Below, in pieces: positions 26,293 to 33,618 of a stretch of DNA of 64,000 bases. Location of the stretch: contig JAFPVR010000002.1 of the NCBI GenBank assembly GCA_017395245.1, forward strand, positions 1-64,000, written 5' to 3'. Source of the stretch: Bacteroidales bacterium (GTDB taxonomy: Bacteria > Bacteroidota > Bacteroidia > Bacteroidales > WCHB1-69). The notes beneath the pieces are model-generated. The model saw only the letters and a list, made by a program, of their open reading frames with translations, searched no databases and was not told the DNA's origin. A program made the position numbers and the translations under genes. Numbering within the stretch: the stretch's first letter is position 1; every line of letters starts with the position of its first letter.

Positions 26293-27372
26293 TTAAATAA
26301 TATTCACCTTCTTCGCCTGTTCGAAGATGCGCTCGGCGCGCTGGGTGTTGTAGTCGTTTTTGCCGTAAAGGGTGTCAAACATATTGACGAGGCTGGCCAC
26401 GCCAAAGCCTTTCTTCAGGATATAGACGATGCAGAGGTTCTGCAGTGCCACGGAGCTGGCCAGGATGTCAAGTCCCGTGCCGGCCAGTTGCACAAGAGCC
26501 AGCTGATAGGCACTCTCTCCGTAGTCATCCCTCAGCCGGACGATGTCCCCGATAGTCTGCATGTTCAACAACCGCAGCACGTTGTAGTAGGGCATCAGAC
26601 TGTCCTCGTAAACCTCGGCTTGGTTGATGGCGGCCATCTTGTTGACGAGCCGCTCGAAGGGGTTGAGGGCGATGAAGGAGCGGAAAGTGTCGCCGTTGAA
26701 AGGCACTTCGTCGAAATTGCCGTCGGCCACAAGTGACTGTACCTTGCGGCGGTATTCGGTGATGTCCTTTCGGATGTTGCTGAACTGTTCGTCGGCAAGC
26801 TCCAGCATTCCCGCCAGACGGCTCATGTTTCGCTGGTATTCGCGGGGAATCTCGACATCGGTTTTGTAGCCCATGTCGTGGTACATGTTGGCCCACACAT
26901 GCTGCAGGACGCTGCGCATCTGGAGTTCGAAACGCACCTCGTTGAGCTCCGGCATCGCCAGGTCATCGCAGATTTTTTGGGGCAGCCGGCAAATATAGTG
27001 CAGCGACATGTATCCGAAACGGTCTATCGCCATCATCTTGCGCTTGTCGACGGTGTTTTCCCAGTCGATTTCGAACAACTGCTCGGCGAGGGCGGAGATG
27101 ACATCCACTTCGTCGCTGAAGAAAGTGACGACGCGCATGCCGACAATATCGGTGATGTCATCCAACGTGCGGTATTTGTAGCCTTTCAGTTCCAGCTTTC
27201 CAGTAAGGCTTTCCTCGGTCTTGATGCGGGAATTGATGCTCGCCACCACAATCTTGTTCTCGTTGAGACAACGCTCTATCCGTTCCATCGCGATAGAACG
27301 GAGCTTCTCGAAAAGAGGGAGTCTCTCACGATACTCGTCGAGAATCATCTCACAATGCATGTCCAGTTTCAT
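26293..27372 (-). CDS. RelA/SpoT-domain (p)ppGpp synthetase-like protein
   Basis: A 359-residue protein. The N-terminal half holds a RelA/SpoT nucleotidyltransferase domain: basic SRIKTEESLTGKL, DITDIVGMRVVTFF with the G-loop region, FGYMSLHYIC, and ELQMRSVLQHVWANMYHDMGYK. The key residues of synthetases look kept. The C-terminal half is helical, without HD, TGS or ACT domains. The start is the ATG at 27372; upstream in-frame codons only mirror the neighbouring gene. It probably makes an alarmone in stress. Confidence 0.75.
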   Translation of the reverse strand: MKLDMHCEMILDEYRERLPLFEKLRSIAMERIERCLNENKIVVASINSRIKTEESLTGKLELKGYKYRTLDDITDIVGMRVVTFFSDEVDVISALAEQLFEIDWENTVDKRKMMAIDRFGYMSLHYICRLPQKICDDLAMPELNEVRFELQMRSVLQHVWANMYHDMGYKTDVEIPREYQRNMSRLAGMLELADEQFSNIRKDITEYRRKVQSLVADGNFDEVPFNGDTFRSFIALNPFERLVNKMAAINQAEVYEDSLMPYYNVLRLLNMQTIGDIVRLRDDYGESAYQLALVQLAGTGLDILASSVALQNLCIVYILKKGFGVASLVNMFDTLYGKNDYNTQRAERIFEQAKKVNII

Positions 27373-27377
27373 TTTCA

Positions 27378-27424
27378 CTGACCTTTGACCTTGACTTTGA
27401 CTATTGACTATTGACCGTTGACTG
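27378..27424 (-). repeat. Simple 'tgactattgac' repeat supplying a stop codon
   Basis: Units gacctttgac, cttgactttgac, tattgactattgac and cgttgac. On the minus strand they encode the last codons and the TAG stop (VNGQ, stop) of the lipid kinase gene. Confidence 0.7.
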
Positions 27425-28379
27425 GTGGCAGTCGTAGCGGAAGAGCTCCCGGCAGAACCTTGACTTCGAAGTGGGAGCCGGTGAGAAGCTCGCCGTCGAG
27501 ATAAACGTCGATAAGGTCCTTGCTGCTGACTTCCACCTCGCGGGCCTGTCGGTAGATGACTTTGTTCCAGCCTGGCTTGCTGCCGATGTGCTCGCCTTTG
27601 CGGTAGAGGGGGACAAGTACCAGAAGCCGCAACAGGCTCATGGCGCGGAAGAGGCACACTTCGATGAGGCCGTCGTCGACCTTTGCATTGGGTGCGCAGT
27701 TGAATTCGCCGCCCACCCGTCGCCCGTTAGCGAGGGTGCAGAGCACCATGAAGCCCCGGGTGATGCGCTCGCCATCCACTGTCACTTTGATACGGTTGTA
27801 ACGGCTTGTGAGAATGGCGTTCACCACGCCCCGTGTGTAGGCCTCGTGTGCCGACTTCCCTTTGGCGACGAGTTCGTTGGCCCGTGACGCTACTTTTGAG
27901 TTGAAACCGATATTACACACATTCAGGCAGTAACTGTCGTTCACCTTGATGATATCCACGGGAGTTACGCATCCCGCCAACATCTCCTTTACACTGAAGA
28001 AGTTGCGGCCTGGAAAGTTGATTAAAATATCTTTCGTGGTGCCACCGATGTAAAGAATGGCCATGGTGAATTTTGAATTTTGTTTCTTGGATCCAGAATT
28101 GAAGGCGGTAGCCTTTTGAGAACACGATGCCAGAGATTCTGAATATCCCACCAAACCCGTGGCCACCTCGTTGATGATGCCGTTGCCGCCACAGGCCACG
28201 AAACAGACCTCCTCCTCGGGATGCAGGTCGCAGTAGAGCCGCACGAAACGCGTTGCGTCGCCCTCGCCCAAGGTGGTGTAAACCTCGTATGGGTGCGGAA
28301 TCTCCTTCAACTGGTCGTGGAGCTCCTGATATTGCGGCACTTTGTCGGCTCGCCCATTGGTGATGTATATGTACTTCAT
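27408..28379 (-). CDS. Diacylglycerol/lipid kinase family protein
   Basis: A 323-residue DAGK-catalytic-fold protein. The glycine-rich motif CGGNGIINEVATGL (GGDGT-like), VCNIGFNSKV and PNAKVDDGLIEVCLF are family hallmarks; it should phosphorylate a lipid alcohol at the inner membrane. Between the glycine motif and MAILYIGGTTKDI lies an insert of about 20 residues (ATAFNSGSKKQNSKF) encoded by simple 'aattcaaaattc'-like sequence, so a repeat appears to have entered the gene. The last codons also come from a repeat. Confidence 0.8.
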   Translation of the reverse strand: MKYIYITNGRADKVPQYQELHDQLKEIPHPYEVYTTLGEGDATRFVRLYCDLHPEEEVCFVACGGNGIINEVATGLVGYSESLASCSQKATAFNSGSKKQNSKFTMAILYIGGTTKDILINFPGRNFFSVKEMLAGCVTPVDIIKVNDSYCLNVCNIGFNSKVASRANELVAKGKSAHEAYTRGVVNAILTSRYNRIKVTVDGERITRGFMVLCTLANGRRVGGEFNCAPNAKVDDGLIEVCLFRAMSLLRLLVLVPLYRKGEHIGSKPGWNKVIYRQAREVEVSSKDLIDVYLDGELLTGSHFEVKVLPGALPLRLPPVNGQ

Positions 28380-28383
28380 AAGA

Positions 28384-28526
28384 ATGGTTATTGGTTATGG
28401 GTTATGGGTTATGGGTTATGGGTTATTGGTTATTGGTTATTGAGGGCTGACGCATCACGTTGTCTGCTTCGACTTTGTAACGTTTTTACCCATAACATAT
28501 AACCTATAACCCATAACCCATAACCC
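28384..28526. repeat. Inverted 7-bp repeat arrays (ggttatg and cataacc)
   Basis: Left array: ggttatt, ggttatg x4, ggttatt x3 (28384-28441). Right array: cataacatataacctataacccataacc (28491-28526). The two arrays are complementary and could pair into a long hairpin. No gene lies between. Confidence 0.75.
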
Positions 28527-28829
28527 TTATATTATGGTGATGATGTTCGAGAAGCCGGTGATGTCGAATACTTCCTTCACCTGCGGGTTCATGTTGCGCA
28601 GCACCATTTTGCCGCCATGCTTCATGACGCTCTTCTGTAACATGAGAAAGGTACGCAACCCCTGTGACGAGGTGTAGCTCAGCGCCGAGCAGTCGATGTC
28701 GATGTCGGGATTCTCATCCTCCATCAGCTCGTTGGCCGCCTCCTGGAACTGGTTCACAGTAGTGGTGTCGATGCGCCCGTCAATCACCACAAAGGTTTTA
28801 TTATCCTCTTTGTTTATCTTTATATCCAT
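28527..28829 (-). CDS. STAS-domain anti-sigma factor antagonist (SpoIIAA/RsbV type)
   Basis: A 100-residue single STAS domain: FVVIDGRIDTTTVNQFQ, then DIDCSALSYTSSQGLRTFL with the Ser that is phosphorylated in partner-switching antagonists, and KEVFDITGFSNI. When dephosphorylated it would bind the anti-sigma kinase encoded upstream. It is the last gene of the SpoIIE-HATPase-STAS group. Confidence 0.88.
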   Translation of the reverse strand: MDIKINKEDNKTFVVIDGRIDTTTVNQFQEAANELMEDENPDIDIDCSALSYTSSQGLRTFLMLQKSVMKHGGKMVLRNMNPQVKEVFDITGFSNIITII

Positions 28830-28871
28830 AATTGATCTTCTAAATAACTATTGCCTAATGCCTAATGCCTG

Positions 28872-29279
28872 TTAACTGTTAACTTTCTTCGTCATGGTGA
28901 GCACATTGTTGCCGTCTTCGTAGCGGTATTCAATGCTGTCCATCATCTTCTTGCAGAGGAAGATACCGAGACCGCCCACTTCGCGCTCTTCGGCACTCTG
29001 GTTCACGTCGGGGTCTTCTTTTTCAAGGGGATTGAAAGGAGTTCCGGCGTCGCGGAGCTCAATGGAGAGCAACAGCGCGTCCTGGTTGAAATGGATGTCT
29101 GCCTCTAACCAGCCGATGCCGCCGTCATAAGCGTATCTCACCACGTTTTCGACGGCCTCTTCAATGGAGAGGCGGAGTTTGAATTGCAGCTCATCGTCGT
29201 CCGGAATGTCGGGTGACGACATAAGATACTCTATGATTTCGCTGCTCTTGTCTTTGATGGGGTTGAAACGTTTTTTCAT
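28872..29279 (-). CDS. Anti-sigma-type serine kinase (HATPase, RsbW/SpoIIAB type)
   Basis: A 135-residue GHKL ATPase with N box SIEEAVENVVRYAY, and VGGLGIFLCKKMMDSIEY as the G1/G2 box. It would phosphorylate the STAS antagonist and hold a target such as a sigma factor or response protein. No sigma factor is encoded here. The genes for antagonist and phosphatase flank it. Confidence 0.88.
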   Translation of the reverse strand: MKKRFNPIKDKSSEIIEYLMSSPDIPDDDELQFKLRLSIEEAVENVVRYAYDGGIGWLEADIHFNQDALLLSIELRDAGTPFNPLEKEDPDVNQSAEEREVGGLGIFLCKKMMDSIEYRYEDGNNVLTMTKKVNS

Positions 29280-29285
29280 ATTTGA

Positions 29286-29411
29286 ACTTCGTGTTAATTA
29301 CTTCGTGTTAATTACTTCGTGTTAATTACTTCGTGTTAATTACTTCGTGTTAATTACTTCGTGTTAATTACTTCGTGTTAATTACTTCGTGTTGGTTACT
29401 TCGTGTTGTTA
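29286..29411. repeat. 14-bp tandem repeat, nine units
   Basis: The unit acttcgtgttaatt repeats eight times plus a variant ninth that contains the stop codon of the SpoIIE-type gene. Units 1-7 are identical; units 8 and 9 differ by a few bases. It fills the entire gap to the kinase gene. Confidence 0.92.
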
Positions 29412-30524
29412 AACGGTCAGGCTAATGATGGTGATGTCATCGTTTTGCGGGTTGCCGTTGGCGAAAGCCAGCACTGAGCGGTAAATCTGATCCACGGCGG
29501 TTTTGTTGTCCATGTCGAGGCCCATTTTGCCGACTTCCTGCAGCAGACGCTCGTTGCCATACTGCTCCATCGCGGCATTTTCGGCCTCGGTGACGCCGTC
29601 GGTATAGGCTATGAGACGGGTGCCGGGTTTTAGGTCTATGCTCTCGGTTTCGTAAGGGAAGTTCTCGAAGAGACCCACTGCGAGGTTGCTCTTGGCTTTG
29701 AGAAAGTAGGGCTTGCCGTCGGGTGGCGCAATGACCAGTGGGTTGTGTCCGGCATTGCAGAAATCCATCCGAAGCGTTTTCAGGTCGATGCGGGCGATGA
29801 AAAGGGTGACGAACATGTCGCTGCTGTTGCCGTCGGCCACGCCGTTGTTGATTTTCCCAATCGACTCGTGCAACGGCAGGCCCAGACCCGCCATGAAATG
29901 CAGCGTGGCCCTCGTGATAGCCATCATGATGGAGGCAGGAACGCCTTTGCCGCTCACATCGCCGACAGCGAAGTGGAGGCAGTCGCCCTTGAGGATGAAG
30001 TCGTAGAGGTCGCCGCCCACCTCGCGGGCAGGGGAGACCATGGCATGGAGATGCGGCGGGAATTCGGTACTCAGCATACCCGACTGGATCTTGCGTGCCA
30101 CGTTCAGCTCCGACTCCATGCGCTCGTTTTCGTTCTTAGTGGTCTTCAACTGGTCGATGTAGTCGGTGATGGAGTTCTGCATGTAGAAGAAACTGTCGTG
30201 CAGACGCCGCATCTCGTCCTGGCTTTTGATTTCCGGCAACTTGGCCTTGAAGTTGCCCTTGGCCATGTTGAGGGCGGATACCGAAAGCTCGGTGATGGGA
30301 CGTGTCATCCGGCGTATCTCGCGACGACAGACGAAGAAAATAAAAATCAGTCCGACAACGATTAAGACGAGCAAAGAGAGGAGAACGACACTCTCTGAAA
30401 CGGACTTTCCAACGACGAACTGTTGGTAACCCCACCCTGACACCAAAAAGGTGAGAAGGAATATGATGGAGACAACCCTGATGATTCTCCAAGTCAGCCT
30501 GCTTGAAAAAGATCTGTTATTCAT
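29409..30524 (-). CDS. SpoIIE-type PP2C phosphatase with membrane anchor and HAMP domain (RsbU-like)
   Basis: A 371-residue protein: two N-terminal membrane helices (IIRVVSIIFLLTFLVSGWGY and VVLLSLLVLIVVGLIFIFF), HAMP-like region (RPITELSVSALNMAKGNFK), coiled coil, then SpoIIE phosphatase (about 150-371) with REVGGDLYDF, VGDVSGKGVPASIMM, FCNAGHNPLV, YTDGVTEAEN and NPQNDDITIISL. The metal-binding Asp residues are present. It would dephosphorylate the STAS antagonist when triggered at the membrane and start the partner switch. Confidence 0.9.
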   Translation of the reverse strand: MNNRSFSSRLTWRIIRVVSIIFLLTFLVSGWGYQQFVVGKSVSESVVLLSLLVLIVVGLIFIFFVCRREIRRMTRPITELSVSALNMAKGNFKAKLPEIKSQDEMRRLHDSFFYMQNSITDYIDQLKTTKNENERMESELNVARKIQSGMLSTEFPPHLHAMVSPAREVGGDLYDFILKGDCLHFAVGDVSGKGVPASIMMAITRATLHFMAGLGLPLHESIGKINNGVADGNSSDMFVTLFIARIDLKTLRMDFCNAGHNPLVIAPPDGKPYFLKAKSNLAVGLFENFPYETESIDLKPGTRLIAYTDGVTEAENAAMEQYGNERLLQEVGKMGLDMDNKTAVDQIYRSVLAFANGNPQNDDITIISLTV

Positions 30525-30625
30525 TGCCCGATGAATTTAATGATGAGTCCATGGTCAATGTGACGTTAAATTGATAGTTCTTGTTCATAAGGGTACCTGC
30601 TTTTACTATGAATTTTTAGACGCTG

Positions 30626-30633
30626 CAAATATA
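30626..30633 (-). promoter_or_regulatory. -7 promoter box TATATTTG for the SpoIIE operon
   Basis: On the minus strand TATATTTG is followed by GCAGCG and lies about 100 bp before the SpoIIE-type start. Confidence 0.65.
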
Positions 30634-30854
30634 CACAAATTTCGAATATATGCCGACATCGAATAAATCATCACATACGACGGTTGCGCGCTGCCGTTTG
30701 GTAGTCCGGCGGTGCCCAATAATTCGCCGTCCTCCACGGTGTGCCCTTCGCATGTCGCATTGCAATCAGGAAGACTGGTGTAAGTTGCCATGTTGAAAAC
30801 GGTTCGCTTGTAAGAAAGAAGGAAAAATACGGGTTGCGGTAAACAAAAAAATGT

Positions 30855-30862
30855 TAGTTTTG
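30855..30862 (+). promoter_or_regulatory. -7 promoter box TAGTTTTG before a leader repeat
   Basis: TAGTTTTG is followed directly by CGGCGGCTTAGGAG, the start of leader repeat copy 3. Confidence 0.65.
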
Positions 30863-30958
30863 CGGCGGCTTAGGAGTTGCGGCATTCCTGCCGCGAAAAG
30901 AATCGCCAGGAATGGCGATTCTCCTACAAACTGTTTAATAACAGTCGTTGTATAAAAG
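30863..30958 (+). repeat. Structured leader repeat, copy 3
   Basis: Outer arms TAGGAG/CTCCTA, hairpin CGGCATTCCTGCCG, and a longer second hairpin GAATCGCC-aggaat-GGCGATTC. Compared with copy 1, the stem has changed G-C to A-T on both arms, a compensatory change that supports base pairing. Confidence 0.8.
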
Positions 30959-31001
30959 AATCATTGCGGAACATGAAGAATGTCCGTGATAATACTGAAA
31001 A

Positions 31002-31865
31002 ATGGACACAATAAAGGATTATTCGTCATTTGGACCGGCATATCGTAACTTCAAGGTCAGGGAAGAGGCTTATGTTCCTGAACCGGTGGAGGAATTCTCG
31101 GGGGACAATCCGTTCACGAGGATGGCTCCGATACGCGGGGAACTCAAGGACATCAAATTTGACGGGACGTATCCCTATCTTGACAAATCCCTGAAATTCA
31201 GAATAGGGCATTTCCTCGTCTATCTTATCCTCTGGATTGTCGCTTTCCCTGTGAACCGAATCCGTTATGGTCTTAAGATTGTAGGTCGTGAGAAAATCCG
31301 CCGGAACCGTGCGCTTTTCGCCAACGGGATGATGACTGTCTGCAACCACGTCCACCGATGGGACATGATTTGCGTGCTGCAGGCGATGCGCTACCACAAG
31401 GCCTGGATTCCCATGTACGCCGAGCCGTTTCGGGGCAAGGACGGGGTTTGGATGAAAACCATCGGCGGCATCGCCATTCCGGAAGAACGCAGCGGCCTTC
31501 GGGAATTTGACAAGGCCTTGGAAGAGCTTCACAGGGAGAAGCAGTGGATTCACATCTTCCCGGAGAGCTGTAGCTGGAAATTCTATGCCCCGCTCCGGCC
31601 TTTCAAAATAGGCACGTTCAACATGGCCTATCGGTATGCGCTTCCGATCGTACCCCTGATGATCACCTTCCGGCCCCGCATTGGATGGCGCAGACTCTTC
31701 TGCAAGGGGGAACCGTTGCTCACCATCCACGTGGGCGACCCGATAGTGCCGAACCTCGACCGTCCCCGTAAAGAAGAGACGGCACGTATGCGCGATTTGG
31801 CCCACAAGACCATGCTCGACATGGCAGGTATCGTTTCCAACCCATGGCCGTCCAGTATTGATTGA
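31002..31865 (+). CDS. glsA: PlsC-type acyltransferase, probable glycine-lipid O-acyltransferase
   Basis: A 287-residue lysophosphatidate-acyltransferase-fold protein with the HxxxxD-type motif in CNHVHRWDMICV, then EPFRGKDGVWMKTIGGIAI and IFPESCSWKF. It is membrane-associated (FLVYLILWIVAFPV). The following gene is a GNAT-type N-acyltransferase; in Bacteroides such a pair (GlsA/GlsB) makes N-acyloxyacyl glycine lipids, and in Flavobacterium the two domains are fused in this order. The gene symbol is inferred from that pairing. Confidence 0.7.
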   Translation: MDTIKDYSSFGPAYRNFKVREEAYVPEPVEEFSGDNPFTRMAPIRGELKDIKFDGTYPYLDKSLKFRIGHFLVYLILWIVAFPVNRIRYGLKIVGREKIRRNRALFANGMMTVCNHVHRWDMICVLQAMRYHKAWIPMYAEPFRGKDGVWMKTIGGIAIPEERSGLREFDKALEELHREKQWIHIFPESCSWKFYAPLRPFKIGTFNMAYRYALPIVPLMITFRPRIGWRRLFCKGEPLLTIHVGDPIVPNLDRPRKEETARMRDLAHKTMLDMAGIVSNPWPSSID

Positions 31866-31878
31866 AATTTCCAACATT

Positions 31879-32943
31879 ATGAATGCAATAATAGATCCCG
31901 TACCGGTAGAACTGATTAAGTCGGAACTTTCTAAATCCAAGAAGCTCGAAGACACCAACAAAGGGCACAATGAGCTTTACATCGTCACGTGGCAGGATTC
32001 TCCCAATGTGGTCACGGAAATCGGCAGGTTGCGTGAGTTGGCTTTCAGGGAGGCCGGCGGTTCCACGGGCAATGCGTTGGATCTGGACGAGTATGACAAG
32101 ATGGAGAAACCGTACAAGCAGCTGATTGTCTGGGATCCCGAGAATGAGGCCATTATCGGCGGATACCGTTTCCTCTTCGGATCGGATGCGACCTTTGACG
32201 AGGACGGTCAGCCGGTGCTGGCCAGCTCCCATCAGTTCCGCTTCTCCCAGAAGTTCATTAAGGAGTATCTGCCGCACGTCATCGAGCTCGGACGCAATTT
32301 CGTGGTACCGGAATATCAGAGTTCCAAGGGTGGCGCGAAGTCCATATTTGCCTTTGACAACTTGTGGGACGGTTTGGTGGCCATCATCATGAAGAATCCC
32401 GACTTGCTCTACTTTTTCGGAAAAATCACTCTGTATCCTTCCTACGACTATATCACCAAAGATCTGATTTACCATTTCTTATGGAAACATTTCGGGGATA
32501 AGGACGAGCTCATCCGCCCGTGGGACGACCAGGCGGTCATGCCCGCTTCCGATCCCGGACTGATGGATTTGGTGTTGAACAAGGATGACCAGCTGGAAGA
32601 TTACAAATTGCTTAAGGGAGCAGCCAGAATGCGGAATGTGAATGTGCCACCCAATGTGACGGCGTATATCTCCATCACTTCTGAAATGCTCATGTTCGGA
32701 ACGGCAGTGAACCGCTTGATGCAGAATATCGAGGACACAGGCGTGCTCATCCCGTTCGACGCCATCTACCATGAGAAGAAGCGGCGGCATATCGGGGCGT
32801 ATCTCCGTTTTGCCCGTTCGGAAAGGCGCAAGAAAGAGAATCCCAGCAGTCCGGAGATGGAGGAAGAGATGATCGAGGAGTGGCTGGTCAAGCGAAGCCG
32901 CAAGGTGAGGCGCCTGCTCAAGAAAATCGGTCGGAACATATAG
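31879..32943 (+). CDS. glsB: GNAT-type N-acyltransferase, probable glycine N-acyltransferase
   Basis: A 354-residue protein with an acyl-homoserine-lactone-synthase/hemolysin-like GNAT region (Acetyltransf_5 type): RELAFREAGGSTGNALDLDEYD, IIGGYRFLFGSDA and HVIELGRNFVVPEYQ. The C-terminal third is basic (RKVRRLLKKIG). Family members N-acylate glycine or ornithine from acyl-ACP to start aminolipid synthesis. The ATG at 31879 lies 14 bp after the stop of the O-acyltransferase gene; the earlier TTG is less likely. Confidence 0.7.
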   Translation: MNAIIDPVPVELIKSELSKSKKLEDTNKGHNELYIVTWQDSPNVVTEIGRLRELAFREAGGSTGNALDLDEYDKMEKPYKQLIVWDPENEAIIGGYRFLFGSDATFDEDGQPVLASSHQFRFSQKFIKEYLPHVIELGRNFVVPEYQSSKGGAKSIFAFDNLWDGLVAIIMKNPDLLYFFGKITLYPSYDYITKDLIYHFLWKHFGDKDELIRPWDDQAVMPASDPGLMDLVLNKDDQLEDYKLLKGAARMRNVNVPPNVTAYISITSEMLMFGTAVNRLMQNIEDTGVLIPFDAIYHEKKRRHIGAYLRFARSERRKKENPSSPEMEEEMIEEWLVKRSRKVRRLLKKIGRNI

Positions 32944-32978
32944 CGAAGCCTTGTAATGTTTTTGATAGTAAGCGTTTG

Positions 32979-33563
32979 ATGAGAATGAAAAATGTTGTTT
33001 TTGTGCTGATGGCCGGTTTGTGTATGGTCTTGCTGTTTTCTTGCCAAAGCGAGAGCCGGGCCATCCGCCGCATGTGTGAGAATGTTCATAAACAGTATCC
33101 GCAGGCCGACTTGCAGGATATTTACAAGACTTGTTACCAGGATTATTTCGGTTCCAAGCATTTAGTGACCGACACGGCCACCGCCCGGTATTATATAGAG
33201 AAGGAGCTTGCGGAATGCCGCGACATGGACCTGAGCGCCATGCCCCGGCGGGAGCCCACGGGATTCCGTCATCGCTTCACGCGTGTCAATTTGGCATGTG
33301 TTATTGATGGAGAACTTACTGAAGAACAGCTTCTTGAACTCTTTATGGAGGCGGCGGGAACGGACAATGCCTTCAGTGACAACTGGGCCGACGAGTGGCA
33401 ACGCATCGAACAGATTGCCCTGCAAGTCAACCCTTCCTGGGCCGACGCAACGTTGCAGGCCAATCTTCAGGAGTCGGCAAAGAACAACCAAGCTGTCGTG
33501 CATAGCAAGGCGTTCCGGGAAGCCTACACCCCTCATTATCGCATTGTCCGGAATAAGAAATAA
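32979..33563 (+). CDS. Hypothetical lipoprotein
   Basis: A 194-residue protein with lipobox VLLFSC. The mature part is helical and charged with spaced Tyr and Trp residues (QADLQDIYKTCYQDYFGSKH, NPSWADATLQANL). I recognise no family. It is 35 bp after the acyltransferase pair on the same strand and may belong to the same transcript, ending at a strong palindrome. Confidence 0.6.
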   Translation: MRMKNVVFVLMAGLCMVLLFSCQSESRAIRRMCENVHKQYPQADLQDIYKTCYQDYFGSKHLVTDTATARYYIEKELAECRDMDLSAMPRREPTGFRHRFTRVNLACVIDGELTEEQLLELFMEAAGTDNAFSDNWADEWQRIEQIALQVNPSWADATLQANLQESAKNNQAVVHSKAFREAYTPHYRIVRNKK

Positions 33564-33570
33564 ACGGGTT

Positions 33571-33600
33571 TGTAGAGACGCAAAATTTTGCGTCTCTACA
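33571..33600. terminator. Perfect 30-bp palindrome, bidirectional terminator
   Basis: The arms are tgtagagacgcaaaa and its exact complement. It lies between two convergent genes (stops at 33563 and 33619), where it can serve both. The same repeat family occurs at 18064-18091. Confidence 0.75.
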
Positions 33601-33618
33601 ACGAGGTCTTTTGTGTCT

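Larger units (their letters stand above)
30525..31001. other. Divergent intergenic region
   Basis: Holds the minus-strand promoter of the SpoIIE gene (30626-30633), the plus-strand promoter (30855-30862) and a structured leader repeat. A 61-codon minus frame (30606-30791, MATYTSLPDCNATCEGH...) has protein-like composition but overlaps the SpoIIE promoter and is not recognisable; it may be a gene fragment. Confidence 0.5.

Noticed and set aside
27373..27657. Longer N-terminus for the RelA/SpoT-domain protein
   Set aside because: The extra 95 codons are Arg/Ser/Pro-rich, mirror the lipid kinase gene in another frame and cross a simple repeat; the ATG at 27372 begins the conserved region.
29286..29411. 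Tandem repeat as a CRISPR array
   Set aside because: Units are 14 bp and directly adjacent, without unique spacers.
30606..30791. 61-codon minus-strand frame as a gene
   Set aside because: It overlaps the probable promoter of the SpoIIE-type gene and matches nothing I recognise; at most a fragment.
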